From an uncultured Cohaesibacter sp. (lineage in GTDB: Bacteria; Pseudomonadota; Alphaproteobacteria; Rhizobiales; Cohaesibacteraceae), in contig NZ_OY782764.1 in the NCBI RefSeq assembly GCF_963678225.1, positions 3,415,001 through 3,479,000 on the forward strand: a stretch of 64,000 nucleotides of DNA, given 5' to 3'. Both the position numbers and the translations under genes were made by a program. Under the pieces are notes generated by a model. That model had not been told where the DNA came from and did not search any database. It saw only the letters and a list, made by a program, of their open reading frames with translations. Position 1 is the first letter of the stretch. The number at the start of each line of letters is the position of its first letter. Below, one piece after another: positions 8,523 to 18,563 of this stretch.

Positions 8523-9290
8523 GTGTCAGACGATAGCATGAAAGAAAATGAGGGTGGCCTTGGGGAAACCATCAAGGTCATTATTCAGGCGCTGCTTCTA
8601 GCGCTCGTGGTGCGAACGCTTTTATTTCAGCCCTTCTCGATACCCTCCGGTTCCATGAAGTCGACACTTCTGATCGGCGACTATCTGTTCGTTTCAAAAT
8701 ATAGCTATGGCTATTCGCGTTATTCGATGCCGTTCGGTTTGCCTCTTTTCTCCGGACGCATCTTGGCCAGCGAACCCACGCGCGGTGACATCGTCGTGTT
8801 CAAATTGCCGCGCGATCCGTCGGTCGACTATATCAAACGCGTCATCGGGCTACCCGGCGACAAGATTCAGATGATTGGCGGTCAACTCTATATCAATGGT
8901 ACTGCTGTTCAGCATGAGCGGATTGAAGACTTCATCGATACGGACGCGCAGGGGCGCAAGACGCGGGTTGAACGCTTCCGCGAAACCCTGCCAAATGGCG
9001 TCAGCTACACCACGCTCAACCTGACGGACAACAACTATCTCGATAACACGCCGGTTTATGAAGTGCCGGCGGGCCATTACTTCATGATGGGTGACAACCG
9101 GGACAATTCCTCGGATAGCCGTGTCTTGAGCAATGTCGGCTATGTGCCGTTTGAAAATCTGGTTGGCAAGGCTCAGGTGATCTTCTTCTCCATTGGCGAT
9201 GGCAAGGCCCCTTGGGAGATCTGGAGTTGGCCAAGTGCAGCCCGCTGGGAACGTTGGTTCACAAGCCTCAAGCCCGATACCAACGACTAG
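8523..9290 (+). CDS. lepB: Signal peptidase I
   Basis: This 255-residue leader peptidase removes signal peptides from exported proteins at the outer face of the inner membrane. One N-terminal membrane helix spans about residues 17-35. The catalytic Ser44 and oxyanion Ser42 lie in SIPSGSM, and the general base Lys105 in DYIKRVIGLPGD. A late GDNRDNSSDSR box is intact. The start is a GTG at 8523 with a weak GAGAATTC upstream; an ATG five codons in is an alternative. It heads the lepB-rnc-era-recO run. Gaps over 200 bases on either side suggest separate promoters. Confidence 0.95.
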   Translation: MSDDSMKENEGGLGETIKVIIQALLLALVVRTLLFQPFSIPSGSMKSTLLIGDYLFVSKYSYGYSRYSMPFGLPLFSGRILASEPTRGDIVVFKLPRDPSVDYIKRVIGLPGDKIQMIGGQLYINGTAVQHERIEDFIDTDAQGRKTRVERFRETLPNGVSYTTLNLTDNNYLDNTPVYEVPAGHYFMMGDNRDNSSDSRVLSNVGYVPFENLVGKAQVIFFSIGDGKAPWEIWSWPSAARWERWFTSLKPDTND

Positions 9291-9318
9291 AAACAGAGTT
9301 GCCTTGCACATGTCAGTG

Positions 9319-9355
9319 TGGGAGTGGACGCTAGCCGCCGGTTGCTTCACTCCCA
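9319..9355 (+). repeat. Stem-loop between lepB and rnc
   Basis: TGGGAGTG (9319-9326) and CACTCCCA (9348-9355) form a perfect eight-base-pair stem with a GC-rich loop, 28 bases after lepB. It lacks a T-run, so it is either a weak terminator or an mRNA 3'-end structure. Confidence 0.35.
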
Positions 9356-9556
9356 ATTGTCTGTATAAATGTGACGGGAGACTTGCCAAAAGAAGCGGTT
9401 TAGAACACATAAGACCGTCTTGATTGGCAAAGAAGAAACCTCATATATCAAGAAATATGCCGCGCAGAAGAGCTCTGTGTGGCATTCTCTATATAAGGCT
9501 CTGCAATAAATTTCTGGTGCTAGAAAATACAAAGGAAGGAAACAGGTTAGGGTTAA

Positions 9557-10264
9557 ATGAAGAAAAGAGATGTGGCAAAACTCGAAGAGCATCTCGGCTA
9601 TAAATTCAAGGACAGATCACAGCTGGAACGCGCTTTGAGCCACTCCAGTACTGTTGCGTCACCTCGATTGCAGGTAGATCAAACCTACCAACGGCATGAA
9701 TTTCTTGGTGATCGCGTCTTGGCAGTTACAATAGCCGATATGTTGCTGAAAGCCTTTCCCAAGGCAGATGAAGGGGAATTGGCCCGTCGTTTCAATGGTC
9801 TTGTGCGCAATGAAACCTGCGCGGAAGTGGCCAGAGAAATCGGCCTTGGCCCCTATATCCGCCTCGGCGAGGGAGAAGCGCAGGCTGGTGGTCGCAAAAA
9901 GGAAGCGATCCTTGGTGATGTATGCGAAGCAATCATCGGTGCCATCTATATAGATGGCGGTTTCGAGAAAGCCCGCGATATCGTAAAGCACTATTGGGAA
10001 CGGCGCATGCTGGACTGGACCGGCCCGTTGCGCGACGCCAAAACCACGTTGCAGGAATGGGTGCAGGGCAACAAACTGCCACCGCCTACCTATCGGCTTG
10101 TGGAACGCACCGGCCCCGATCATGAGCCGGAATTCACTTTGAATGTCGAAGTGCCGACTCTCAAGCCGGCACAGGGCAAAGGCCCGTCAAAACGTATTGC
10201 CGAGCAGGATGCTGCCCGGACGATGCTCGTAAGAGAAGGACAGTGGAGTGCGGACGTCAAGTGA
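9557..10264 (+). CDS. rnc: Ribonuclease III
   Basis: This 235-residue RNase III cuts double-stranded RNA, including rRNA precursors. The signature HEFLGDRVL supplies Glu48 and Asp52; GDVCEAIIGAIY supplies Asp121 and Glu124, so all four metal ligands are present. A double-stranded RNA-binding domain fills about residues 160-232. The ATG start lies behind a purine stretch. The long, AT-rich 266-base gap upstream may include a leader that RNase III itself cuts, as is known in E. coli, but I see no specific proof. era follows after 61 bases. Confidence 0.95.
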   Translation: MKKRDVAKLEEHLGYKFKDRSQLERALSHSSTVASPRLQVDQTYQRHEFLGDRVLAVTIADMLLKAFPKADEGELARRFNGLVRNETCAEVAREIGLGPYIRLGEGEAQAGGRKKEAILGDVCEAIIGAIYIDGGFEKARDIVKHYWERRMLDWTGPLRDAKTTLQEWVQGNKLPPPTYRLVERTGPDHEPEFTLNVEVPTLKPAQGKGPSKRIAEQDAARTMLVREGQWSADVK

Positions 10265-10325
10265 CGTCCCCTTCGATTACCTCACAAGGGCTTTCAAGCA
10301 AAGGCCCTGAAACATAAGGACGTTT

Positions 10326-11261
10326 ATGTCAGATACATCCTCTCCAATGTCCGGTGACATGCCGGAAACAGAAACGAAATGCGGATATGTGGCCCTGATT
10401 GGCGCACCAAACGCGGGCAAGTCGACCCTTGTCAACGAGCTGGTGGGCTCCAAGGTGTCCATCGTTACGCACAAGGTGCAGACCACTCGCTCGCTTATTC
10501 GGGGCATTGCGCTGAAGGACGAAAAGCAGGTTATTTTCGTTGATACGCCGGGTATCTTTGCCCCCAAGCGCCGTCTTGAAACGGCGATGGTCAACACCGC
10601 TTGGGGTGGTGCCAAGGATGCCGACGTCATCGGCATGATTGTGGATGCGCGCAAAGGGGTAACCGAGCAGATCGAGGATATTCTCGATCGTCTCAAGGAT
10701 ATCAAACTGCCCAAGGTTCTGATCCTGAACAAGATCGACCTTGTGAAGCGCGATAGCCTGTTGGCGCTGGCTCAACAGCTCAATGATCGTATCGCCTTTG
10801 ACGAAACCTTCATGGTGTCGGCTCTTAACGGTGATCGCACGGATGATCTGATGGTTTATTTCGCAGATCATATGCCAAAAGGGCCCTGGCTTTATCCTGA
10901 AGACATGATTTCGGATTTGCCCATGCGCCAGCTAGCAGCCGAAATTACCCGTGAAAAAGTCTTTTTGCGCCTGCATCAGGAACTGCCCTACGCTTCAACG
11001 GTGGAAACCGAAAAGTGGGAGCAGAAGAAAGACGGGTCTGTCAGGATCGAACAGGTGATCTATGTGGAACGTGACAACCAGAAAATGATCGTTCTGGGCA
11101 AGGGCGGCGCCACCATCAAGGCCATTTCCACCGCAGCTCGCAAAGAGCTGATGGAACTGTTGGAAACCAAGGTGCATCTGTTCCTGTTTGTTAAAGTGCG
11201 TGAGCGCTGGGTCGATGATCCGGAACGCTATCGTGAAATGGGTATCGATTTCCCTATCTAA
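10326..11261 (+). CDS. era: GTPase Era
   Basis: This 311-residue GTP-binding protein is needed for 30S ribosome maturation. The G1 loop GAPNAGKS (residues 26-33), switch II DTPG (Asp73) and NKID (135-138) are all intact. The C-terminal KH domain with VLGKGGATIKAIS binds the 3' end of 16S rRNA. The first 17 residues are a non-conserved lead. It is probably co-transcribed with rnc, and a strong terminator follows at 11292-11326. Confidence 0.96.
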   Translation: MSDTSSPMSGDMPETETKCGYVALIGAPNAGKSTLVNELVGSKVSIVTHKVQTTRSLIRGIALKDEKQVIFVDTPGIFAPKRRLETAMVNTAWGGAKDADVIGMIVDARKGVTEQIEDILDRLKDIKLPKVLILNKIDLVKRDSLLALAQQLNDRIAFDETFMVSALNGDRTDDLMVYFADHMPKGPWLYPEDMISDLPMRQLAAEITREKVFLRLHQELPYASTVETEKWEQKKDGSVRIEQVIYVERDNQKMIVLGKGGATIKAISTAARKELMELLETKVHLFLFVKVRERWVDDPERYREMGIDFPI

Positions 11262-11291
11262 CGCCTGCTACGCGCTAAATGTGAATGAATG

Positions 11292-11326
11292 AAAAGGGAA
11301 GAGCCTCATTTGGTTCTTCCCTTTTT
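11292..11326 (+). terminator. Terminator after era
   Basis: AAAAGGGAAGAGCC pairs with GGTTCTTCCCTTTTT across a six-base loop, starting 31 bases after era. Its position overlaps an upstream in-frame extension of recO and so argues that recO starts downstream at 11352. Confidence 0.85.
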
Positions 11327-11351
11327 CGTCGAACCAAAGCATCTTTGCCAT

Positions 11352-12092
11352 ATGGAATGGACTGACGAAGCGATTGTTCTGGGCACGAAAAGGCACGGTG
11401 AAACCTCCGTGTTGCTTGAGGTGATGACCCGTGACCACGGGCGTGTGCTGGGGCTCGTCAAAGGGGGGCGCTCGCGCCGTCAACAACCCGTCTTGCAACC
11501 GGGCAACAGCCTCACGGTTGTTTGGCGTGCGCGGCTGGAAAACCATCTGGGTCAAATGACAACGGAGCTTCTGACCTCCCGCGCAGCAAGACTGATGGCC
11601 CTGCCGCTTGGTACCTATGGCATGCAGTTCATATCGGAGCTGACCCGCCTCTTGCCCGAGCGGGATGCGCATCCTTATCTGTTTCAGGCGCTCAAGGTGA
11701 TCGTGGATGAGTTCGAGGAAGGCGATGTCGCCGGTGAGCTTATGGTGCGCTATGAGCTGGCGATGCTCTCCGAGCTTGGCTATGGCCTCGATCTGGAGCA
11801 ATGCGCAGCCACAGGTCGAACAGACGATCTCATCTATGTTTCGCCCAAATCAGGCAGGGCGGTTTGCGCTGAAGCAGGCAAACCCTATCACGAGCGCATG
11901 CTGCCATTGCCAGCCTTTCTGCGCGGTAAAGCGTCGTCAAACCGTGTATCCTTTGAGGAATTGTCTCAGGGCTTTGAGCTGACATCCTTTTTTCTGGAGC
12001 GCCATGTTTACCGCCCCTTGGAGCGCAACGCACCAGACCTCAGAAAGAGCTTCATCGCTGCCGTGCGCAAAGATCTGACGCTGGAAGACTAA
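11352..12092 (+). CDS. recO: DNA repair protein RecO
   Basis: This 246-residue RecO works with RecR to load RecA on SSB-coated single-stranded DNA. The N-terminal OB-fold begins MEWTDEAIVLGTKRHGETS, followed by GLVKGGRSRR, typical of the family; the C-terminal part is helical. I chose the ATG at 11352 because the family starts at this point and the terminator hairpin of era lies directly upstream; a start at 11289 would place the hairpin inside the gene. The zinc cysteines of some RecO proteins are not evident here. parC follows after 138 bases. Confidence 0.92.
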   Translation: MEWTDEAIVLGTKRHGETSVLLEVMTRDHGRVLGLVKGGRSRRQQPVLQPGNSLTVVWRARLENHLGQMTTELLTSRAARLMALPLGTYGMQFISELTRLLPERDAHPYLFQALKVIVDEFEEGDVAGELMVRYELAMLSELGYGLDLEQCAATGRTDDLIYVSPKSGRAVCAEAGKPYHERMLPLPAFLRGKASSNRVSFEELSQGFELTSFFLERHVYRPLERNAPDLRKSFIAAVRKDLTLED

Positions 12093-12230
12093 GCATCGCT
12101 GTTACGGATGGCGGCATTGCACCTAAGCGGATATGTTGTCGTCGAGCAAACTGGGGCTATTCTGCTGGAATATGGTTGATTCGCGATGCAAACAATTGCA
12201 CGAATCGCCCTTTTTCTATAACCAACCTGC

Positions 12231-14471
12231 ATGGGAAACGAAATTGTAAAGTCCGGCGAGTTTGAGAGCATCAACCTGCGCGAAGCGTTGGAAGAGCGAT
12301 ATCTAGCTTACGCCTTGTCAACGATCACACAGCGTGCGCTGCCAGATGTGCGCGACGGCCTCAAGCCGGTGCATCGCCGCATTCTCTATGCAATGCGCCA
12401 GCTCAAGATGGACCCTACGGGTGGCTTCAAGAAGTCTGCCCGTGTTGTGGGCGATGTGATTGGTAAATATCACCCGCATGGTGATACCGCTGTCTATGAT
12501 GCCATGGTGCGTCTGGCGCAGGGCTTCGCCTCGCGCTACCCCATGGTGGACGGGCAGGGCAACTTCGGCAACATCGACGGCGACAGCGCCGCTGCGATGC
12601 GTTACACCGAAGCCCGCATGACCGAGGTCGCTCGCCTCATGATGCAGGGGCTTGACGAAGACGCAGTGGATTTTCGCGAGACCTATGACAACGAAGACAA
12701 AGAGCCCGTTGTCATGCCCGCGAACTTTCCCAATTTGCTGGCGAATGGTTCGAGCGGCATTGCCGTGGGCATGGCGACCTCCATTCCGCCGCATAACGTT
12801 TCCGAGCTGTGTGAAGCATCGCTTCACCTCATCAAATATCCCAATTGCACGGATGAAAAGCTGCTTGATCTGATGCCCGGGCCGGATTTCCCAACCGGCG
12901 GTATCATTGTCGAGCCCAAGGAGCATATCCTTGAAGCCTATCAGACCGGGCGCGGTGGCTTCCGCGTGCGAGCCAAATGGGAAATCGAACAGCTGAACCG
13001 CGGGGCCTGGCAGATCATTGTCACGGAAATTCCCTATCAGGTTCAGAAGTCGCGCTTGATCGAGCGGATCGCCGATCTCATCCAGAACCGCAAATTGCCG
13101 CTGTTGGTCGATGTGCGCGATGAGTCGGCTGAAGATATCCGCGTTGTGCTGGAGCCGAAAAACCGCACGGTTGACCCTGACCTGATGATGGAAGCGCTCT
13201 TCAAGCTGACGGACCTTGAAAGCCGCATCTCCCTCAACATGAACGTGCTCAATGAGCATAACGTGCCAAGGGTACTGGGCTTGCGCGAAGTGTTGCGGCA
13301 GTGGCTTGATCATCGTCGGGACGTGTTGCAGCGCCGGTCGCGTTACCGCCTAGGCAAGATTGAGCATCGCCTCGAAGTGCTCGATGGCTATCTGATTGCC
13401 TATCTCAATCTGGATGAAGTGATCCGCATCATTCGCTATGAGGATGAGCCCAAAGCCCAGTTGATGAAATCCTTCAGCCTGTCTGAAATTCAGGCCGAGG
13501 CGATCCTCAATATGCGTTTGCGTTCCTTGCGTAAACTCGAAGAAATCGAGATCCGCACCGAGCATGATAATCTCAGTAAGGAACGGGCCGAACTGATTGA
13601 GATGCTGGGTTCCGAAGAGTTGCAGTGGAAGCGCATTTCTAAAGAGATCCGTGAAATCTACAAGATTTTCGGGCCGGATACCGAGCTGGGGCGTCGTCGC
13701 TCGCAGTTTGGCGAAGCCAGTGAGCGGGATATCGAGGATATCAATTTGGCCATGGTCGAGCGAGAACCGGTTACGCTGGTTCTCTCTGAAAAAGGCTGGA
13801 TCCGCGCCATGAAAGGGCATATCTCCGATCTCAGCAGCCTTAACTTCAAGGATGGCGATAAGCTCAAATTTGCCGTTCAGGCCGAAACCACAGACAAGCT
13901 GTTGCTTATGGGCACGAATGGGCGCTTCTTCACCATGCAGGCCGACAAGTTGCCAGGTGGGCGCGGTCATGGCGAACCGATCCGCGTGATGATCGACATG
14001 GAGCCCGGCGTCGATGTGGTGGACATGTTTGTGCATGTGCCTGATCGCAAGCTGCTCGTGACGGCGACAGATGGTCGGGGATTCATTACCAAGGAAGAAA
14101 GCCTCATCGCCAACACCCGCAAGGGCAAACAGGTGCTTAATGTGAGCGCTCCGGTCGAGGCCAAGCTCTGCAAGGTTGCCAAGGGCGATCGTATTGCCGT
14201 CATCGGCGAAAACCGCAAGATGCTGATCTTCCCGCTGGAACAGTTGCCCGAAATGAACCGGGGTCGCGGCGTTATGCTTCAACGCTACAAGGACGGCGGC
14301 ATTTCAGACGTGATCACTTTCTCCGGCGAGGAAGGCCTCACATGGAAAGACAGCTCCGGACGCAGTTATCATCGGTCGCTGGATGACCTTGCCGAATGGC
14401 TAGGAGAACGCGGACAAGCCGGGCGCTTGCCGCCAAACGGCTTCCCGAGGAGCAACAAATTCGAGAATTGA
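12231..14471 (+). CDS. parC: DNA topoisomerase IV subunit A
   Basis: This 746-residue ParC is the DNA-cutting subunit of topoisomerase IV, which separates linked daughter chromosomes. The catalytic tyrosine is Tyr125 in [10 protein letters not shown]. The quinolone-resistance region reads [15 protein letters not shown], with Thr86 and Asp90 at the positions of E. coli Ser80 and Glu84; these look like normal alphaproteobacterial residues and are not by themselves evidence of resistance. The C-terminal beta-pinwheel runs from about residue 500. parE is not in the window. A terminator follows. Confidence 0.95.
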   Translation: MGNEIVKSGEFESINLREALEERYLAYALSTITQRALPDVRDGLKPVHRRILYAMRQLKMDPTGGFKKSARVVGDVIGKYHPHGDTAVYDAMVRLAQGFASRYPMVDGQGNFGNIDGDSAAAMRYTEARMTEVARLMMQGLDEDAVDFRETYDNEDKEPVVMPANFPNLLANGSSGIAVGMATSIPPHNVSELCEASLHLIKYPNCTDEKLLDLMPGPDFPTGGIIVEPKEHILEAYQTGRGGFRVRAKWEIEQLNRGAWQIIVTEIPYQVQKSRLIERIADLIQNRKLPLLVDVRDESAEDIRVVLEPKNRTVDPDLMMEALFKLTDLESRISLNMNVLNEHNVPRVLGLREVLRQWLDHRRDVLQRRSRYRLGKIEHRLEVLDGYLIAYLNLDEVIRIIRYEDEPKAQLMKSFSLSEIQAEAILNMRLRSLRKLEEIEIRTEHDNLSKERAELIEMLGSEELQWKRISKEIREIYKIFGPDTELGRRRSQFGEASERDIEDINLAMVEREPVTLVLSEKGWIRAMKGHISDLSSLNFKDGDKLKFAVQAETTDKLLLMGTNGRFFTMQADKLPGGRGHGEPIRVMIDMEPGVDVVDMFVHVPDRKLLVTATDGRGFITKEESLIANTRKGKQVLNVSAPVEAKLCKVAKGDRIAVIGENRKMLIFPLEQLPEMNRGRGVMLQRYKDGGISDVITFSGEEGLTWKDSSGRSYHRSLDDLAEWLGERGQAGRLPPNGFPRSNKFEN

Positions 14472-14475
14472 TGAT

Positions 14476-14503
14476 AAACACCGGGGCTTGCTCCGGTGTT
14501 TTC
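14476..14503 (+). terminator. Terminator after parC
   Basis: AACACCGG and CCGGTGTT form a stem with a GC-rich apex, followed by TTTC, a few bases after the parC stop and just before the convergent EEP gene. Confidence 0.75.
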
Positions 14504-14516
14504 ATATGCGCTGATG

Positions 14517-15569
14517 TCAGTGAGGCAAATAGAGCGTCGTCATGATGGGCCAGTGGTCGCCGATGGGTGCTGAAAAGCGTTCGACAGATGCCGTCTCAAT
14601 TGTGGCGCTGGTCAGGATATGATCAAGGCTCAGGAAGGCCGGTAGACGCAGATGCTTGATAACAGAATTGGGCGAGGGGAAGGTCGGGACGAAATGATCG
14701 CGCCGCTCAAGGCCTGCTCGTTCGGCAAAGGCATCCACACGGAAGGCCCATCCTGTTGAATTGAAATCACCAGCGATGACCTGTAGCGGCCATTGCTTTC
14801 TCTCTTCATCGATGATGCGCGATAGGGTTGCCAGTTGCCCTTGCTTCTCGGCAAGTGGCAGCGGCCAAGCCAGATGTACGCTATAGAGCCGGAAGGCACG
14901 CGCCCCTGCTGGATGAACCGTTGCTGCCAGAAGCTTGCCATGCATGGGGTTTCTCTGGGCTTGGGTGCCGATATTGTAGGATTTGATATCGGTGAGCTTG
15001 TGCTTTGAATAGATGGCAAGGGTGCAGATGCGCCATGACTGACAACGCGCCTGAAAGGGATAGGCCTTTTTCAGGTCTGGCTGATTACGGAAGCGCTTGG
15101 GCGCATATTCCTGCAATGCGGCAACATCGGGATTGACCGAGAGTATCGTATCGGCCAGAGCCTGCTTGTCGCGTGTGCCCATATAGATGTTAAAGCTCAT
15201 AAGCTTCAGGGGCGTCACAGAACCGTTCTCGGACAGGGCGGCGTCAGCTTGGAAAAACGACTGCCTGTGTAAATATTCCGGTAGCAAAATGAGCGCTGAA
15301 CAGCAGAGAATAAAGAGAACGAGCCAACGCCCGAAGCGCTTGAGAGCCAACAGGGTGCTCGGCCAGACAAAACTCATTGCCAGCGCAATGAGCCCAAGGG
15401 TCATGATGACGAGTTGAAAATGATTGATGACATCCAGAATCGGGACGAAAGCCCCCAATAGCGCAAGGGCAGAGATGATGGCTCCCGTGGCCAACCCTGC
15501 GAAAATGCAGATATCCAGAATTAATCTGATGCGCCTTGGCATGCGGCCCTCATGATTGTCGTGAATCAC
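14517..15569 (-). CDS. Membrane-anchored endonuclease/exonuclease/phosphatase family protein
   Basis: This 350-residue protein has three N-terminal membrane helices (about residues 15-35, 45-68 and 80-97) followed by an EEP-fold hydrolase domain. EEP motifs seen are LMSFNIYMG, ALQEYAP (metal-binding Glu), AGDFNSTGWAF (Asp and Asn) and GDHWPIM near the C-terminus (catalytic His). The hydrolase probably faces the periplasm. The substrate is unknown: the fold covers nucleases, phosphatases and sphingomyelinases. An ATG ten codons in is an alternative start. It is convergent with parC. Confidence 0.85.
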   Translation of the reverse strand: MIHDNHEGRMPRRIRLILDICIFAGLATGAIISALALLGAFVPILDVINHFQLVIMTLGLIALAMSFVWPSTLLALKRFGRWLVLFILCCSALILLPEYLHRQSFFQADAALSENGSVTPLKLMSFNIYMGTRDKQALADTILSVNPDVAALQEYAPKRFRNQPDLKKAYPFQARCQSWRICTLAIYSKHKLTDIKSYNIGTQAQRNPMHGKLLAATVHPAGARAFRLYSVHLAWPLPLAEKQGQLATLSRIIDEERKQWPLQVIAGDFNSTGWAFRVDAFAERAGLERRDHFVPTFPSPNSVIKHLRLPAFLSLDHILTSATIETASVERFSAPIGDHWPIMTTLYLPH

Positions 15570-15626
15570 CCTCCCTAACTTTTAAGGGAAATCGTGGTTG
15601 TGGGTGAAAAACATCAAAAATGAGAT

Positions 15627-16403
15627 TTAATCAAGGCACGTCCAACCCTCTGCACCCAAAACTTCCAGCGGCTTGAAGCGTGTCTTGTAAGACATCTTGG
15701 CAGACTCTGCCACCCAGTAGCCCAGATAGACATAGGAGAGGCCATTTTCGATGGCCTGCCGGATGTGGTCCAGAATGATGTAGGTGCCAAGGCTACGGCG
15801 ATCCATATCTGGCGCAAAGAAGCTGTAGACCATGGATGTTGCATCATCCAGCACATCGGTAAGGGCAACAGCAATAAGCTCACCGTGAGCGCTGCCGGTG
15901 ATTGCATGTCCCTCTACGCGGCGTCGATATTCGACGACAATCGTCTCTATGTGGGTCTCTTCTATCATGGCGATATAGTCCGCTTCGGTCATTTCCACCA
16001 TGCCTCCATCATCATGGCGGGAGCGCAAATAGCGGTGGAACAGGGCATATTGTTCGGACGTTGCCAGAGCGGGTTTCACGATGCGAACGAGATCAGTGTT
16101 GCGCTTGAGGATCTTTCGCTGATTCTTTGAGAATTCGAATTGCGGCACCACAACGCGTACCGACTTGCAAGCATTGCAGTCCGCGCAAGCGGGGCGATAA
16201 GCGATTGTCTGACTTCTGCGAAAGCCGCCCACGGATAAAAGATCATTGAGATTCTTGGCTTCTGCGCCCACGAGATAGGTAAAAATCTTCCTCTCCTGCC
16301 TATTATCGAGATAGGGACAGTCTTGCGGGGAGGTCAGATAGAATTGCGGATTCTCTAAGGCGTGTCTTGTCATTTGTTGCAATGTTTCCTTGTGAGAATC
16401 CAT
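15627..16403 (-). CDS. bpt: Leucyl/arginyl-tRNA--protein transferase (Bpt type)
   Basis: This 258-residue aminoacyl-tRNA-protein transferase adds leucine (Bpt type) to proteins with N-terminal Asp or Glu, marking them for the ClpS/ClpAP N-degron pathway. The N-terminal motif PQFYLTSPQDCPYL, the segment FRRSQTIAYRPAC and the cysteine cluster CADCNAC match Bpt/ATE, and the C-terminal GNAT-like part includes YLGYWV. I chose the ATG at 16403; an upstream TTG at 16436 adds eleven unconserved residues. It sits near the RDD gene and parC, a grouping I recognise from Hyphomicrobiales. Confidence 0.9.
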   Translation of the reverse strand: MDSHKETLQQMTRHALENPQFYLTSPQDCPYLDNRQERKIFTYLVGAEAKNLNDLLSVGGFRRSQTIAYRPACADCNACKSVRVVVPQFEFSKNQRKILKRNTDLVRIVKPALATSEQYALFHRYLRSRHDDGGMVEMTEADYIAMIEETHIETIVVEYRRRVEGHAITGSAHGELIAVALTDVLDDATSMVYSFFAPDMDRRSLGTYIILDHIRQAIENGLSYVYLGYWVAESAKMSYKTRFKPLEVLGAEGWTCLD

Positions 16404-16466
16404 CAAAACAGATTTGCCGCAACAAGAAAAGTACAACTGAGGTCTATAAAGGATTCACCTAAAGCC

Positions 16467-18293
16467 TCATAGTCCATAGTACCACGGAGCGATGAAGGTG
16501 AAACTTAGCCAGATGATGATCATGAGTGGGATTCCGGCCCACAGGAAATCCGCAAATCGATAGTGGCCAGGACCCATGACAAGCAAATTGGTCTGATAGC
16601 CGATAGGGGTAGCAAATGAGCAGTTTGCAGCCAGAATAACGCACACAACAAAGGGTTCGACTGGAAGGCCTGTCTGGTTGGCAATGGATATTGCGATGGG
16701 GGCAAACAGCACAGCCGTTGCATTGTTTGACAGGATATTCGTCAACACGGCAACGAGCAAAAACAGGCCTGAGAGCAACACCCAGCCGTCTTGACCCTGC
16801 ATGGCATCGACGACCGCACCGGCGATGAATTTCGCCCCTCCCGTGTTCTGAAGTGCCACAGCGCTGGCGAGCGAAGACCCGACCAGCATATAGATTCTGC
16901 TATCAAGAGAGCGCACAGCCTGCCGCAGATTGAGGCACTTGAAGACGATCATACAGAAGGCGCCTGCGAGGGCCGCAGTGGCAATGGGCAGCAATCCTGA
17001 AGCGGTTGCGAAAGCTGTTGCCAGAAAAATGAGGATCGCACGGGGAGCGTAACGTCGGCGAGGCACATCGGTGCTGGAAAGCTCGATGAGCAACAGATCC
17101 TTGTTGAGCCGTAAGGCCTCCACGTCGTCACGGGCTCCGCCTACGAGCAATACATCGCCTGCTTCCAGGCGAATATCGCTCATGGCCATGCGAGGCATGC
17201 GAGAGCGCCTCTGAACGCCAAGCACGATACAGTTGGTTTTGGATCGGAACGAGGCTTGCGCGATGGTCTGACCGGACATGCGAGAGGCTGGTGGTACGAT
17301 GACCTCTGCGAGCGTGACATCCGTCTTGGGCGAGATTTCCTTCAAACGCTGATTTTCGGCCACTTTCGCCATTTTGTGTCCACCCTTAAGGGCGGTCGTC
17401 AGGGCCTGACGGGTTGCTGCCACGACAACCGTGTCTCCCGCCTGCAGGGTGACATTGTCAAAAGGGGGCAAATGGGGCGTCTCGCCCCGCTGCACGAGCC
17501 TGACGGTCATGTCCTTGAGATCGGGGAACATGCCCGCAACGGCCTTTTTGCCGACCAGTGCATCGCCTTCGCTCAAGGGGATCTGGGCAATGAATTGCTT
17601 GCCGGTCGTCTGGCTGAGTTGATCTGCCATGCTCTTGCGATTTTGCAGGATTTTCGGCATCACCAACAGCGCATAAATGGCACCGATGCTCGATACCATA
17701 AGCCCGATTTCGGTAAAGTCGAAGAAATTGAGATCAAGCACACCCGCCTTACGGGCTGCATCAGCGACAAGAAGGTTGGTCGATGAGCCGATAAGCGTTG
17801 TCATGCCCCCTAGAATGGAGATGAAGGACAAGGGCATAAGCACTTTGGAAGACGACAGGCGCAAGTTGCCAGCCACAACGGTCATGATTGGAATGAACAT
17901 CACAACCACTGGCGTGTTATTGATAAAGGCGCTGATGAAAGCAGCCGAAATATAGACACCGACAAAGGCTATATATCGATGCCTCTTGGCTAGCTTGGTA
18001 ATATGTTGAGCCGGTTTATCCAGAGCGTCCGTCTGAAACAGTCCTTGACCGATAATGAGAAGAGCAAGGACGGCAATGAGCGCCGGGTTGGCAAACCCCG
18101 CAAGCAGGTCGTCAAGGGAAACCAGATCGGATGCTTCGCTGGTTGCGGGCAACCCGACAAATACCAGCATCAGAAGCAACAATGAGCCTAAAGCTGTAAT
18201 TTCAATCGAAAAATATTCGAGACTGTAGGAAACAATGGAGAAAAGAATAACGGCAAACGTGAGCCACATTTGCACTTCAGCAGTTAGGTACAT
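16467..18293 (-). CDS. SLC13-type permease with two TrkA-C domains
   Basis: This 608-residue membrane protein has a CitMHS/DASS-type transporter fold. N-terminal helices are followed by a repeat of the motif NNTPVVVMFIPI (about residue 130) and its pseudo-symmetric partner NNATAVLFAPIAI near 535. Two soluble TrkA-C (RCK-C) domains lie between them, about residues 220-300 and 305-395, the second with DVLLVGGARDDVE. Such proteins move divalent anions such as sulfate or dicarboxylates with sodium; substrate choice cannot be read from sequence. It stands alone, with a gap of 270 bases upstream. Confidence 0.88.
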   Translation of the reverse strand: MYLTAEVQMWLTFAVILFSIVSYSLEYFSIEITALGSLLLLMLVFVGLPATSEASDLVSLDDLLAGFANPALIAVLALLIIGQGLFQTDALDKPAQHITKLAKRHRYIAFVGVYISAAFISAFINNTPVVVMFIPIMTVVAGNLRLSSSKVLMPLSFISILGGMTTLIGSSTNLLVADAARKAGVLDLNFFDFTEIGLMVSSIGAIYALLVMPKILQNRKSMADQLSQTTGKQFIAQIPLSEGDALVGKKAVAGMFPDLKDMTVRLVQRGETPHLPPFDNVTLQAGDTVVVAATRQALTTALKGGHKMAKVAENQRLKEISPKTDVTLAEVIVPPASRMSGQTIAQASFRSKTNCIVLGVQRRSRMPRMAMSDIRLEAGDVLLVGGARDDVEALRLNKDLLLIELSSTDVPRRRYAPRAILIFLATAFATASGLLPIATAALAGAFCMIVFKCLNLRQAVRSLDSRIYMLVGSSLASAVALQNTGGAKFIAGAVVDAMQGQDGWVLLSGLFLLVAVLTNILSNNATAVLFAPIAISIANQTGLPVEPFVVCVILAANCSFATPIGYQTNLLVMGPGHYRFADFLWAGIPLMIIIWLSFTFIAPWYYGL

Positions 18294-18512
18294 AAGTAAG
18301 ACAGTCCTTACCAGCCTGACAAAGAGCGCAGACGGTGTCTCCCAAGAAAACGCATGACCAAATAAATTATAGATTTGGAAGGCCCCAAAACAACCTTCAG
18401 GGCATAAGAAAATCAGATTATTGATCTATTTGCAAAGGCAATCTGCTGATATCCGTATGGAATTAGACACAAAACCCACTGACGAGCCTAAAAGCTTGCA
18501 TCAAAATGCAAA

Positions 18513-18531
18513 TGCCCGCAAAAAGCGGGCA
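18513..18531 (-). terminator. Terminator-like hairpin after RDD gene
   Basis: TGCCCGC / GCGGGCA form a seven-base-pair stem with a five-base loop, 33 bases past the stop of the minus-strand RDD gene. The T-run after it is interrupted, so strength is uncertain. Confidence 0.55.
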
Positions 18532-18563
18532 CTTGAAACAAAACAAATCATGAAAACGGCAAT

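Noticed and set aside
11289-11351. N-terminal extension of recO
   Set aside because: It runs through the terminator hairpin of era and is not shared with the RecO family.
12465-12510. Quinolone-resistance mutation in parC
   Set aside because: Thr and Asp at the two key positions are, to my knowledge, the normal residues in alphaproteobacterial ParC, so no resistance claim is justified.
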